Assembly (NCBI GenBank): GCA_000711775.1
Contig: ARYC01017891.1
Location: 49,272-113,271, forward strand
DNA: 64,000 nt
Direction: 5' to 3'
Source of the DNA: Oxytricha trifallax
Taxonomy: Eukaryota > Ciliophora > Spirotrichea > Sporadotrichida > Oxytrichidae
Each line of letters starts with the position of its first letter. The first letter of the stretch is position 1. The translations under genes and the position numbers were made by a program. The notes beneath the pieces are model-generated. The model saw only the letters and a program-made list of their open reading frames with translations, had not been told where the DNA came from and did no database searches. This document shows, piece after piece, positions 34,317 through 46,079 of this stretch.

Positions 34317-35759
34317 ATGAATCACTCTCAATATAGATGCAACGCTGATAGATATTTAGGATTTGATTTTTGAGTTCCATTAATAATTTAGCCGCTTTAA
34401 TTTCAATAAAGAGCATTAAATTTATAATTTCAATTGTTGTTAACAGTTTCTCTTTAAGTCGTCTACTTAATCTATGTGAGGCATTCCATAACTGTTAGTT
34501 TCCTTTCTACTCATCACCAGTACCGATTGACATCTGTTCCTTGACTTTAACTGATCTGAGTTCTACTTAATTCTATTTTTTGCGGTTTAGTTCATTTAAT
34601 GAAGAGCACAATGAGATTAGACTGACCAATAAATTCTTTACTCTATTCAACAAGGACACTGCTCATAAGTCCGTTAGTTGTTGAATATCGTGGTCTGTGA
34701 TAAATTTTACTAATTTTTAAATGGAAATTACTTGTTTTAAAATATTCAGTAATCATTTACAAAGCTAAATATTAATAAATATTATTTAGAGAGTGTAATG
34801 ATTATATTTATATTAAGGTAATTAATTAAATATAATGATTTAAATTTAATAGCAGCCATGACCAGCCATATAATAGCTTCATTTAGTGATTTTGGACTTG
34901 ATAAATTTGTTCATATAGCCGACTACAACATTTAATTTTAAGAATCTATATAACTTATATATATTATTTTTTTTTCAAACCCCCACAATTCTTTCTAAAT
35001 GATTTAATTGACTCATACCTCTCATTCATACAATGTTAATTTTCCAAAAATTACTCGAATAAAATTCAATGGTCTGTCTTTTAAGATTTATACTTACTGT
35101 TGTGAAAGTATTTATCATTAGAAGATATATCTATTAAATTGGAATAGAATAGGCATTAATTTATATACGATTAATGTGAAAGTTGAGGATTTTTGAATGG
35201 ATAAACCCCACTACTGTCATTAATCACAATCAACATGCTTTAACTTTGCCACTTTTTGCTTAGCATTTATACTGGTAGTTACTCATTTTAAATACAACTA
35301 TTCCGTATTATTTAATAAAGTTGAATAATTTTAAGATATATTTAGCTGAATTGTTTTTTCATGACTAATCATTACAAAATGAACACAAATTAAATATGTT
35401 CAGTTTAAAATGAGATAATATCTGCACTTCTATCAACTTCAAGGCAGCTTAATTTGGTTAATCTTAATGCTTCTTAATTTAATTTATTACTAATAATTTT
35501 TCATCTTTAACCAGAATAAAATATTAATTCTCAAGTTATGAATAAGACATTAACATCAAAGTCATTGAGAATCAATAGTTTTCTATATTATTTAATAATA
35601 TAAAGGTTTAATCTCTGAAATATCTAGCATTTTATCAAGACAAAATTAATATTAGTGGTAGTATTAGAGTATAGATTAATATTACATTTCTGAAATATTC
35701 AATCTAAATATTTGCTCTCTTCAACGGTTTGGTAAGTCTTAACAGTGATACATATCTTA

Positions 35760-36192
35760 TCACTCAATAATATTCGTAATGCAAACTATCCTACTTAACT
35801 TTTTCATTGACATTCTTGGCTTTCTCTCTTGTTATTATATTTTGGAATTAAATGCCCCTCTTCTAATGTTACTCCATTTAGCAACTTCCAATTACCATAG
35901 TCTATTTAAGCTCATAGAGGAATTATATGAACAGATACCTTAAATTTCAGTCATATCTTCCTTTATTAACTGAAATAATCATTCTATTGCACCATCACTT
36001 TTACTATTTTAGCCTTGTTAAAGTTCTACAAACCATTTCTTCCCAAGTAGCAGTATGTGCTATCACTATGTTGTTCTGAACTCCCATCTATTCGTTCATT
36101 CTTAACAACATCGATTCACTTTGTTGCTCTTGAACTCTCAACATTTCTTCTTTTCTGATTGAGCATTTCGATCCTCCAAGTCCCATTATCAT
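35760..36192 (-). pseudogene. Coding-like island, minus strand
   Basis: ATG 36190-36192: GLGGSKCSIRKEEMLRVQEQ, QMGVQNNIVIAHTATWEEMV, CRTLTRLKQ, then a frame change or TGA, LFQLIKEDMTEIQG, SLNRLWQLEVAKWSNIRRGA, KIQQQERKPRMSMKK and TGA 35760-35762. Two frames are needed to follow it. GC is above background. Unknown family. Confidence 0.4.
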
Positions 36193-36749
36193 TAGATTAA
36201 GCTTAATTTAGTATCTTTAGATCAGAATACATAATTTTTCAAATTTTAAAGAAATTCATGGTTTAATAAATGTGATATATAATCATTTTATAACTAGAAT
36301 AATTATAAATAATCTCTAATGAAACCCATTATTAAACTCTAATATAAGGATACTGTCTGGCTATATGTCTTGTTCGTGCGATATGGGACCACTCATCCTC
36401 TAGCAGAGCAAATGCTAATGAATAAAATAAAAATATTGCAAATATATTAAGGGTTTCAATCAGGTTTGTAAGAAAAGTTTGCTAAGATAAAGAAAAATCA
36501 TAAAACTATGAAATATAAGGAAAATCTTTTTATAATAAAAAATTATAGGACTAAAACATAAACAACATAATTAGCATGAAAAAAATAGAGAAACAAAAAG
36601 GACATATGCTCCATACTCTATCCATAATATTTCATAGAAATTTCCCATAATATAAGGTTTTCCATCAACACTTCAATAGATCTAAAAGAAAAAAAGGATA
36701 AAGAAAATGTTATAAAAGGCATATCATCTTCGAACACGGAAAATTATTT
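36193..36749. other. AT-rich spacer
   Basis: A GC-richer patch at 36355-36415 (ctgtctggctatatgtcttg ...) gives no coherent frame. Otherwise featureless up to the tandem array. Confidence 0.4.
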
Positions 36750-37480
36750 ATAGTTGCAAGAATATATGGTATCTTTGGACATTTGAAAAGTAGACCTTCA
36801 AAATAAAAGTAGTCTTGTATAACAATACTTGTTTAGTCATGATATAAACTCTTAGTTGAATTGAGCATAGCATTTAAAAAAACTGTGGTGCTTTAATTGA
36901 GTTGAGAATTTATTAATAAAATTAATTCATAGATTTTCATGCATATATATTCATTCCAGAAAATCAGAGATCTTTGGACATTGGAAAAGTAGACCTTCAA
37001 AATACTCGTAGTCTTGTACAGCAATACTTCTTTAGTCATGATATAAACTCTTAGTTGAATTGAGCATAGCATTTAAAAAAACTGTGGTGCTTTAATTGAG
37101 TTGAGAATTTATTAATAAAATTAATTCATAGATTTTCATGCATATATATTCATTCCAGAAAATCAGAGATCTTTGGACATTGGAAAAGTAGACCTTCAAA
37201 ATACTCGTAGTCTTGTACAGCAATACTTCTTTAGTCATATTATAAACTCTTATTTTAATTGAGCATAGCATTTAAAGAAACTGGAGTGCTTTAATTGAGT
37301 TGAGAATTTACAAAGATTTATAAATAAAATTAATTCATAGATTTTCATGCATAATTATAGTTGCAAGAATATAAGGTATCTATGGACAATTTAATAGAAG
37401 ACATTTAATATCTTTATAAACTTTTAAAGTAATACTTGTTTAGTCAAAATACACACTTTTAATTGTATCGAGCATTAATT
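36750..37480 (+). repeat. Tandem repeat array, about 199-bp unit (array 1)
   Basis: The landmark tttggacattNgaaaagtag starts at 36774, 36973 and 37172; a degenerate fourth copy (tatggacaattt) starts near 37381. Copies 1-3 are almost identical over long stretches. The unit is AT-rich and non-coding. Confidence 0.92.
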
Positions 37481-39944
37481 TTAATTAGTGAATATATTAA
37501 TTATAAATAGCGTTTAGGATTTCTTGCCATAGTTTTTGGTGCTCAACATCATTTTTTATATATTAAAATATATTAATATTCCCGATCTGCAGATTTAATC
37601 AATACAACGTTACATCACTAGAATATCTATTCTGTCTCTGACCCTCGTCTATGTGTTTTAAAACGTCTGCATTTTTTCTCTTTGATTTCTTTGATATTAT
37701 GATTTGAATAACCGTGCTACCATTGGCGCTTTTGGTTCCATTTTAGTATCTTCACATCGCTACTATTTATATAAATTAATATAAAACATTTTCGGTAGAC
37801 CTCAAAAAACCTCGGCCAGACCACTTGATCACTAATTTTAAATAATATATTAATTGAATTTAAAATCTATATCTAATTACGACTAATGCCACTGGTATTT
37901 AGTGGCAGTTAAGATTACTTATAAATCTTTAATTAATTTTTATTTCTCAAAATTCCTATTTTTATCTATTTTATCAATAATATATATATTAGTCAAATCT
38001 ATGATAATTATTGATGATTTTACTTATAATAGATTTTTTGAAAATTCGATGCAATAATATGTCTAAATCACTTATTTAATCAATATTGATATATAACATT
38101 TTCATGACTTGACTCTCGATTTTTAAAGCATTAATTTTATCATTATCCAATAAATTTTTTAAAAATATATTAACTATTTTTATATATTATAATTTATATT
38201 TATAAACAATTCTTTTTTTTAACTTTCATTTTAAGAATTTTACCTTGTTTTTTATGTATTTTATGCTATTTTTACTATTTTTCCTTTTTTAAAAATGTTA
38301 TTTTCTTATTCAGGTTAATATTTATATTCTAAATATACTTTTTTATACGAATCCTTTAATTATTATTATTATTATCATTATTATTATTATTATTATTGTT
38401 ATTATTGTTATTATTTTTATTTTTATTTTTTATGACTATTACATATATTACTTCTTAAATTTTGTCTATATTTATATAATTTTCATTATCATTGATTTAA
38501 TTTTTGTTTATTTTTAGTGAAAAACTTTAATTACTGCTCTATTTTCTTTGATCATTTTTCAAATATGTTTCTCTCTTAATGAGTTCCCGATTTTGTTATT
38601 AATTTTAAATTTTTATATGGTATAGAACTCAATCATCATAATAATAAAGTCTTTTTATTTTATTTAAAAGTTTTCTCCTCAATAAAAATTTTCCAATTTA
38701 TTTCATGACTTCTTGGCAAATTTGACTCATAATTCTTATAGTTAAATATGAAATTCAGAGAAAATATCCAGATTAACTAGTGATCAGATCCTAGCTCCAA
38801 ACAGGTTTAAATAATGAAAGGAGATGATGTTCTGAAGCAAACGATAATCTGAGATGGCGATATAACAATTTATAAAATAGTTCTTATCAAATATTTTACC
38901 AATTACATTAAATAAATGATTTTATTGTTAATACAAAGGATAGTACTGACTATATTCTTTGTATAAATTGCCCTATCAGTTTTAAATGGAATTCTCTTAA
39001 AGAAATGGAGTATCTTTGTACCAAATGTAAAAGACCTACCTTATACAATTAATTTCCCATTAACATAATTTTACTTTCGTTAGAGATATACTGCATTTTT
39101 TTCTAGGATAAAGAATCAAAATTAATAAGAGGCTTAGATAAAAAATTAACACATATTAGTATATGAATAGTGATGGCGATATTTATATTCATGAATTGAA
39201 ACATAGTTACGATTTAGTAGATTTATAATAGTTACTATTATTTTTGCTTAATTATTTAATTTATTTCATTTTGATTTCTAAGAATTATGATTCTAAATTT
39301 TGGTTAGTAAAGCAGAGAAAATATCTGGTTAATGTTTTGGTAATATCATAATATCGAACTTATTCACTGCTTCAATTCTTTTAGCCATTCCTTTTTGCAA
39401 ATATATCAGTTCAGTTGAGGTTGAAATATCTTGCTTATCAAGTTATCAATCCATATGTTAATAATCGATATCACATATCACACGTACTATCTGTCCAATG
39501 GTTCATATCGTAACAAGTATTATAGGCATCACAAAAGACGGTCATCTTGTTGAAGGATCATGAAAAGCCACCAAAGCTTTTAAGTATCAGCGAAATTTTT
39601 TAATCTAATAAGTAAACTATTGAATGGCAAATATGTTTATACTTTTATTCTTCTCTCCTACACAATGTAGGTGGCTGGAGACTATCTGTCAAGCAATCTT
39701 CATTCTGAGCTGAATGATCATGTCATCCCTTGCTATTGATAATAAAGTTTATCTAATTTCATACAATTTAGCTCACTGTAGATGTTATTGATCTTTGACT
39801 TTTCTGATTTAAGATCATATTTTGAAAATAATTTATTATAATATATATTAAATTAGAGTTAGGATATATAAATTATATATGATTTCGATTTTCAGTATAT
39901 CAATTATTAACTCTTTCCTCTTTTTGATGCAAAATTTTTTCTAC
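37481..39944. other. AT-rich spacer with ATT microsatellite
   Basis: Contains an (ATT)n tract with gtt/tca interruptions at 38358-38440. Patches at 38760-39000 and 39390-39760 are somewhat GC-richer, but I found no frame I trust. Confidence 0.45.
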
Positions 39945-40208
39945 AAACCCCATGATTCTTTTAAGAATTAAGAAAGGGGTTTATTTATAATTAATCAAGA
40001 ATTTATTTATTATTGGCCAGAATCAATTAAATTTAGCATAAAAATAAATATACACAACCTGATTGGTTTAATTTGTATGAAAATTATTCGAGCCAATAGT
40101 TTTAATAATTGGGCTAATTATTAAAATATTACGCCAATAATAAATAAATTCTTGATTAATTATAAATACTTCCCCCCTATCTTAATTCTTAAAAGAATCA
40201 TGGGGTTT
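39945..40208. mobile_element. Palindromic element with AAACCCC ends
   Basis: The left arm 39945-40017 and right arm 40132-40208 are near-perfect inverses (aaaccccatgattcttttaa / ttaaaagaatcatggggttt). The ends are AAACCCC...GGGGTTT, recalling the telomere-like ends of TBEs but with only one partial unit. 264 bp, no coding capacity. Confidence 0.75.
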
Positions 40209-40447
40209 ACATTTTTATATCTAAATACATCTCATCTTCACTCAATCTTTATTAATTTTTTTACATTAATGTATATTAATATTATCGATATTCAACTCGA
40301 AACGATATTCCATAAATATTTTGTATTTTCAAACCGAGTTATATAATTTTATAATCAAACAATAAGTTTAATTTTTTTACTTTATCTTTCTTATTAATAT
40401 CTAATGGTGTCTGGTATTTAATTTCATGAAAAAATTATAAGTGCCAA

Positions 40448-41219
40448 TCAAATAAATCTCTTGTACTTATTGATAATGATTTTATCCAATTACTTTATCA
40501 ATTGGTAACTGACAATTATTGATATTTTAAACGAATTTCTTAATTTAACTCTCCCTAGTTAACGCTTAAAATTATTAGTTTTTCCTCCTTTAAGGTTGTA
40601 GCTAATTACTTTGTTATCTGCCTGAAATTCCTTCATAACTTCTCTGAATAATTCATCGTAAAATTTAATCACTGATAATTTATGAATTTACAAGATAGTA
40701 AAATTCATCAAATCTTTAATAATCAAAGAGTGTTCAATTTTCCTAATACACTCTTTCTATTACTATTTAATAACTTAGAAGGTGGTATTTCCAATAATCT
40801 CTCCTATTTTAAAATCTATTAAGGAAGCTATTGTTGCTGTTGCATTATTTCTTGTCCTGAATCATTTCTTATCTGCTATTACAATTAAATTTAATAATTT
40901 ATCAGCTTTCTTCTATTTTTGTCTGTCAATATAGTTATCTTACATTTTAAATACATGCTTTTATTTGTTTACTGTGTGAAATCCAATTGATCAGTTTTCC
41001 TTTCTTGTGTTTCACTATTTTACCAAATTGGTTCCTTTCCTCAAGCATTCCAGTTTTCTCAGGCATCGATTCTTTTAATCCTTTTAGTTCAATATTTTGC
41101 TTAACTTTTCTATATGATAATTAAGTCATCCACTCAAACTATTGTTCTGGCCTCTATACATTTTTCCGTTAATTTCCCCATGAATAATAATCTGTTTTGA
41201 AGTTGATAATTTTCTTTAT
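40448..41219 (-). pseudogene. Host coding-like region, left of element F
   Basis: Three overlapping minus-strand frames follow one another: WGNQRKNVQRPEQQFEWMTQ, LKESMPEKTGMLEERNQFGK and IVKHKKGK in the first; DKNRRKLINYQIQLQQQIRN, IMQQQQQLPQQILKQERL and EIPPSKLL in the second; YDELFREVMKEFQADNKVIS then LKGGKTNNFKRQLGRVKL in the third, ending at TGA 40448-40450. Both frame changes fall in GGAAAA runs, so one missing A each could explain them. It is Gln-rich with many TAA/TAG codons. The sequence reads up to the TA target of element F and probably continues on its other side (46982 onward). Family unknown. Confidence 0.45.
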
Positions 41220-41221
41220 TA

Positions 41222-42118
41222 CAGTTTATCGAATCAGTCAAAATATGATAAAAATCGGAAATAGGCAAATTATTAGAACCGAATATTTAGAAACTATAAT
41301 TTGATTTTTAAAACTTTGAACTTATTAATATTATTTATTAAATTTCTAACAAATGTTAAAGTACATACTTGTTGTATCTTTATTAGTAGACCTTGACTCG
41401 TGTCTCGACCACTACTTTGGAGTGTTTGCAGCTCCTTCAACTTTGATTAGAAGCTTTGGCTAGAGAGGCTTCATATATTTGACAGCTCTTTTTGTGAGCG
41501 AATTCGTCGATACCTCTGGTTGATAAGAATGATCCTTAAATTGACGATATTGTTCTCTTAAAATGAGAAAGAGCAGCATATTACCCCTCAGTGGCAGCTG
41601 GAATTTAAACCTCATGGTTTAAAAAATAACAGAAGAAACCCCATACAAGATGCTATTATCGTGGCTAGGAACCTTGCCAAGCCAAAGTGCCAAAACCTAG
41701 AATGAAATCGATTGAGTTATAAGTATTTGAGAATTCAATAGCCCTGGCGACAAATAAACCATTTTAAATATTTTGGCTGAAAATAATTACTGGAGAAATA
41801 AATTCAAGAATGATAGAATCAACTTTAAACTTTTAAGATTGACAAGCCTCTGAGTTGCTGGTTGCAAATGAACTATTTTCAAATCATTCATTTTATATAT
41901 TGAGAAATAGCCACAAGATGTACTGTAAATGTTGGTTGACAGAGAAGAATTATATACTTAGTATATTCTTGTGTAATTTCGGAATACTTAAATATCAAAT
42001 GCTTTTTATTATATAAATAACTGGGACCAAGTAGAAAAAATCTTTCAATTTTACTACTTGGTACCAAATAATATATAAATATCAAATTAAATAAATTTAT
42101 TAGATAATTTAAAATTAA
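41222..42118 (+). repeat. Left terminal inverted repeat of F
   Basis: About 0.9 kb, inverse of 46080-46979 with few substitutions and small indels. The innermost part contains the small hairpin accaagtag ... ctacttggt. Short open frames inside the two arms mirror each other and are not regarded as genes. Confidence 0.93.
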
Positions 42119-42239
42119 ATAAAAATGGAATTTAAATTTAACATTTTGTGCTCGAAATAGTTTCTTTCACCAGAAAATGTTTTTCTTTTAATATTTGACA
42201 AAAAATCATAAGTCGATTAAAATTATAAACCTATTTGAA

Positions 42240-43174
42240 GTATTAAAAGCATAGCAGACACTTTAAAAGTTAGTTCATAATAAATAAAAAATTGATATTA
42301 AAATACAAATGTGATTTGGTTTAAAATAATTTAAAATGCAATAACAAAAGAATCAAATTTCAACAGCATCACATTTAATTTTTAACTGATGATAACACTC
42401 TATTGATATAATCCCACATGTCTTTATAACAAAGGTGTACTTAATTTCACAGGTAATTTCCTGATATGACAATCTCTGTGAGCTCAATTTAAAAAATTTA
42501 TAAGAAACACTAAATTAAATATAAAATGAAATACATTTAACCTAGAATTTACTAGGTATAATAGTTTGATTAAGTTATTTGGTATAACGATATGATAACT
42601 TTATTTAAATTTACACATGAGCTTAATTATAAAATTATTTTTGTCGATGAAACAATTTTTTCAAAACAATTATTGCCTTTAAAATTTTGGAGAAAAAAAT
42701 ACTAAAGATTTGAAATAAATGATTTAAGATATCAAATTTAAACTCAGGCTGTCATTTGTGGCATTTCAGCTGAAGAAGGTATTGAAAATTATTCAATTTT
42801 GCCCAAGATCAATAAATAGAGTTAAATTTATAGATTTTTTATAAAATTTAAGAATAATAAATATTGATAAAAAAATTGCAATATTTTTAGATGATCTTCG
42901 TATTCACCATTGCAAAGATGTTAAAGTATTTTGTTTACGCAATGATATCAAAATTACATACAATGCCCCATGCTCTCCCAATTTAAATCCAATTGAAAAT
43001 TATTGGGCTATCCTTAAACTTAAATATAGAAAATTACTTTGCCAGCAAGTTATTAAGAACTAATAATTAAATATAGACTAGCTAATTTTGTAATCAATTA
43101 ATAAGATATAAAATTATTAAATTTAACACATAGCTATGAAAGGTTTTGGTTTATTATAAAATAATATTAATTGA
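42240..43174 (+). pseudogene. Tc1/mariner-type DDE transposase of F
   Basis: Homologue of the TBE transposase. In order: SIADTLKVSSQQIKN (first helix-turn-helix), FQQHHIQFLTDDN and SLQQRCTQFHRQFPDM (TBE-E: FQQHHIEYLINDK, FHRQFPEL), ISVSSIQKIYKKHQIKYK (TBE-E: ISAQSIANIYKKNG), KIIFVDETIF (first Asp), IAIFLDDLRIHH (second Asp) and NAPCSPNLNPIENYWAILK (Glu), giving DD34E spacing as in Tc1. Stop TGA 43172-43174. Frame changes near 42290 and 42865 break it; the second is beside a run of seven A. The start was not located with certainty. It probably acts on F's CAGT ends. Confidence 0.88.
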
Positions 43175-43286
43175 AAACTAATAATATCATATATTAAATC
43201 TTTAAGGTTAACTGCTTTGCATGTTAGTTTATTAAAATTATTAAAAAAATTCATACTGTCCTTGTCCTCCTCTAAAGTTTAAGACC

Positions 43287-44004
43287 TCATATTAAAGTTT
43301 CTATTTTAATTTATCTAATATTTCCCTATGTTATAGAGTTTTTTAAATCTTCCTTGATTTCTTTTATTTTAGTTTGGCCCTTATTTTATAATAACTTTCT
43401 GTCTTGCATCATAAATATTGACCTTCCCTTTTTTTCTAATAAGTTAATAATTAAAATAAATTTACTTGAGCTGTATGGAAATTCATTTAAAAGTTATGCC
43501 CACTCATTAGTTGCTATAATTGTATATCTATGACTAACATTACTACCACCACCATGTCTTGTTTTTAAGCAATCTTCCATCTTTTATTGCAATACTTCAT
43601 TCTTTAAAGTTGAAATAATGCCAAAAAAAAAATCTTTTTCTAACCTAGATTTTTAGCCTTTTTAATTATAGTCAGGCAAATATTTCATAAATTCTTAGTA
43701 CCTTTTAACAAAATCTATCATTAACTTTAAGGATAGCTCAGGAAATTTAGGAACATTTTTATGTTTTATTTAATTGCACTTTAGAGCCAGTTTCTCTCCA
43801 TTAATTATTTATTTAAGAAACTCAATTCTAGTATTTTATAGTGAAGGTAAAAATAGACCGACTAATAAATTATATTAAAATTAGAAATATACCACTATAT
43901 TGTAAGTAGTTGTACAAATCAGATTTGCACCTAAATTTATTCATTAACTCATCAGGTGTGAGCTTAATATAGTCTTCACCAATACTTCTTTTTGTAGGAT
44001 TCAT
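43287..44004 (-). CDS. 22-kDa-like protein of F, intact, one intron
   Basis: ATG 44002-44004, TGA 43287-43289. Exon 1 is 112 nt and exon 2 is 575 nt, separated by a 31-nt GT-AG intron (43862-43892); the spliced frame gives 228 residues without a TGA (checked codon by codon). It begins MNPTKRSIGEDYIKLTPDEL; then FRCKSDLYNYLQYS-VGLFLP corresponds to FRSKENLHRYLVQQ-VGLFLP in TBE-D, LEKDFFFGIISTLKN to TERNFFFGVLATLKP, and a C-terminal KKGRSIFMMQDRK to EKPGTAIYLMKERSK. A GGGS loop replaces part of the TBE middle. Function unknown; the intact state suggests recent activity or selection. It is divergent from the kinase-like gene. Confidence 0.85.
43862..43892 (-). other. 31-nt intron in F 22-kDa-like gene
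   Basis: On the minus strand: gtatatttctaat ... tttattag. Splicing joins agt-g to tc-ggt, producing S-V-G-L-F-L-P. The position matches the TBE 22-kDa intron exactly; without splicing the frame ends at a TGA soon after. Confidence 0.75.
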
Positions 44005-44430
44005 AATATTATTTAATAATTAATATATAAAACTTCGTTTTAAATAGTTTTTAATGCAAAATTTATCCAAGCTTATGATTCTATAAAAAGTAGCAAAATT
44101 TTAAGAACTTTCTATTTTAAGCAACTTCACAAAGTTATACCATGTTTTTTTAATTAATTTACTTAATAGCATTTGATTTTGAAAGTATGAAATATAATTT
44201 ATTTATAAAAATAATAAAAATAACTTTTAAAAATTATTTAATATTTATAAAAAATAGTTTGAATTATTTAAAATAGACAAGAGCGCTAATGTTTGTTTTA
44301 TAAATTTAAATAAAAATTATATTTAGTTATAAAATTTTATGGATAAATTAAAAAAATTTGCAATTTTAAATTGAGATTCGTTAAATTATAATGATTTAAA
44401 TAATAAATTTAATTCTTCACCGTACCGAAT

Positions 44431-45926
44431 ATGAAAATAAAAAACAAAAATAAGTAATTTAAAAGCAATAAAGCTGATAAGATTGTTTAAAGATAGAAGC
44501 TTGAGCATGTTGATTTTAAGTTGGACGTAGAGGAAATTTAAATGAAAACCTTTGATTAAAGTTAAGAAGAATCATAGACAATTCTAACATAAAGACAATG
44601 AATAGAAAATCCTATATTTATAATTACTTGAATTGGATAACAAAATTTCATAAAAATAGAGCCAAATTTGCATTTTTGTCATTATGCAAACTGTGATTAC
44701 AAAGCAAATTACTAAAGTCAAATTACTAAGCATATTAAGAAAACTCATGAAAGAAAAACCAAATACAAGTAATTAAAGACTAAAAATGGTCACTTTAAAT
44801 GTATTTTGTGTAATAAAGAGAGTGCTACTAGATATTTTAATAAAAAACACTTCATTTAAGGGCATAATGATGAATAATGGGAAGCTGCTTAATTGGATAA
44901 ATACTAATAATTTACTGAAAAATAAGAATTATTATATAATTAAGAAAAAAGAAGATAGAATAAAAAGTTATTTCATAAACACTCCTGGAAAGAATTATAA
45001 TAACATTATTTATTGTAAAGTAGAGAACAAGCATAATAACAATTTTCAAAATTTATTGGATTTAATCCTATATATTTAAAGCAACTTACTTACTGGATAG
45101 ATATTGCTGTACCTGACAATAAAATAAAATCTGCGATGATGGAGGAGGTTACTGAAAATTAAAATGAAAATATTACCTAAATTATTTTTCCTTTCAAATT
45201 CCTGAAGTTAAATAAATTAAATCAGAATCAATTTGATATATATATATGCAAGTCTTATACACTGCGATGAATTAAAATCTAATAAGAATTGTTGAATTAA
45301 ATCGACTTGCAGTTTCAGAAACAAGAATTGTAATTTAAATTATACATTTTGAGTATACATTGGAGTAATTATTAATTGAAGATAATCTCAATTCAGGAAT
45401 GAAAAGATTAATACGCATTAAAATTTTCTTAGCAATAGATTAACTTCACAAATCTGGGTACATACACAATAATTTAAATCCTTCAAAAATTATTGTTTCA
45501 AGTGATTTCACATATGTATAATTAAAAGGATTTAATTTCAGCAATCATACAGAAGAAACAGATATTGGTGATTATTAGCCAAGATCAATTTATCACAGTC
45601 CAAAATTAAATGAATTCATCAAAGGGGATCCATACAGAGACTATTATAGTTTTGGTATAATTGTTCTCATACTAACAGATGGTTATGAATCATTCATAGA
45701 ATTCACACAAAATAAAAATTGGCAAAATCTATTGCCAAATGCAATTAAATATAATTACAATTATTCAGAAGGGACTTATTTTATACATTGCATATTAAAG
45801 TGTCAATTCACTTCTGTAATGACTAGAGAAACAATGTGGTAAATAGTAAAGGGTGCAACTTTTGAAAGAAATTTAGGAGCCAGAAAAGAATTGCTTTGGA
45901 AAGTGGCTAAGAATATTTCATAGTGA
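44431..45926 (+). pseudogene. Zinc-finger/pseudokinase gene of F
   Basis: ATG 44431 (MKIKNKNKQFKSNKADK), TGA 45924-45926. N-terminal fingers: FCHYANCDYKANYQSQITKH followed by IKKTH (C2H2), and FKCILCNKESATRYFNKKHF. A Gln-rich stretch follows. The kinase-like part keeps the TBE layout: IIFPFKFLKLNKL where TBE-D has KVYPFNYLLNDD; LHKSGYIHNNLNPSKIIVS where TBE-D has LHKLGFVYRDLKPKNIMI; KGFNFS where TBE-D has IDFNRA; then SFGIIVLIL. So the beta-3 Lys, HRD Asp and DFG Asp are all absent, making it a predicted pseudokinase. Frameshifts near 44600 and 45270 split it into three open parts. Confidence 0.82.
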
Positions 45927-46079
45927 AAATAGGAAATTTAGAAGCAAATTTCAATAATAAATTTTAATTTATATAATTTAGGTTTAAAAATATTTTAAAC
46001 AAATATTATTTTATTATAAATAAACTAAAATTAATTCAGGGGTATATATTTACTTATTTAATTGGATGTAATTCATAAA

